A stretch of 14,499 nt of DNA from NCBI GenBank assembly GCA_964523875.1, contig CAZGAS010000029.1, forward strand, positions 1 to 14,499, written 5' to 3'. The stretch's first letter is position 1. Every line of letters begins with the position of its first letter. This stretch comes from JAUVHV01 sp964523875. Its GTDB lineage: Bacteria > Omnitrophota > Gorgyraeia > JABMRG01. Below are positions 14,457 to 14,499 of the stretch, piece after piece. The translations under genes were made by a program, and so were the position numbers. The notes beneath the pieces were generated by a model. The model did not search any database. It had not been told where the DNA came from and saw only the letters and a program-made list of their open reading frames with translations.

Positions 14457-14499
14457 ATGGCAAAGGAAAAATTTTTACGAACAAAGCCACATATTAATA
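14457..14499 (+). CDS. tuf: Elongation factor Tu, N-terminal fragment (cut by window edge)
   Basis: The first 14 codons read MAKEKFLRTKPHIN, which matches the start of bacterial EF-Tu (usually MAKEKFERTKPHVNIG). EF-Tu delivers aminoacyl-tRNA to the ribosome as a GTP complex. Only the start is visible; the GTPase domain lies beyond the window. AAAAGGAG (14444-14451) overlaps the end of the fusA stop and is well spaced, so expression is probably high and co-transcribed with fusA. Position after fusA is the standard str-operon order. Leu replaces the common Glu at residue 7. Confidence 0.95.
   Translation, partial: MAKEKFLRTKPHIN

Noticed and set aside
1..14499. A new biological system, mobile element, CRISPR array or defence island
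   Set aside because: All substantial coding sequence is accounted for by universal housekeeping genes in conserved order, with no leftover gene-sized space.

Overview
This window is a core translation and transcription gene cluster from an uncultured-looking bacterium. Every gene is on the + strand, and no stretch longer than about 125 bases is gene-free. The order is rpmG | terminator | tRNA-Trp - secE - nusG - rplK - rplA - rplJ - rplL - rpoB - rpoC - rpsL - rpsG - fusA - tuf (start only). The E. coli rif-type and str-type operons are joined here with no gene and no visible terminator between rpoC and rpsL.

The base composition is AT-leaning (about 40% GC by eye). RpoC has a trigger-loop insertion, as in Gram-negative-type bacteria. 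Protein motifs resemble the PVC / candidate-phylum neighbourhood, and Omnitrophota-like is my best guess, at low confidence. A run of exactly 100 N with identical 55-base flanks shows that the sequence is a scaffold from a short-read or metagenome assembly.

Layout: bases 2-151 encode ribosomal protein L33, followed by a strong intrinsic terminator (175-206). The tRNA-Trp gene (235-312) lies just upstream of secE. SecE (protein channel subunit) and NusG (transcription factor) follow. Next come four large-subunit proteins: L11 and L1, then the L10/L12 stalk pair. The RNA polymerase beta and beta-prime genes occupy 3584-11341. The str block (S12, S7, EF-G, EF-Tu) finishes the window and runs off the right edge.

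The genes make one functional set: ribosomal RNA-binding proteins, the factor-binding stalk, the GTPases that use that stalk, RNA polymerase, and the NusG factor that can couple polymerase to the ribosome. I see no mobile element, CRISPR array, defence system or unknown gene cassette. The points worth a second look are an assembly artefact inside rplJ that breaks the L10 reading frame, a charged N-terminal extension on L7/L12, an unusually long repeat-bearing spacer between rplJ and rplL, and a codon-context bias favouring C|GCN junctions.
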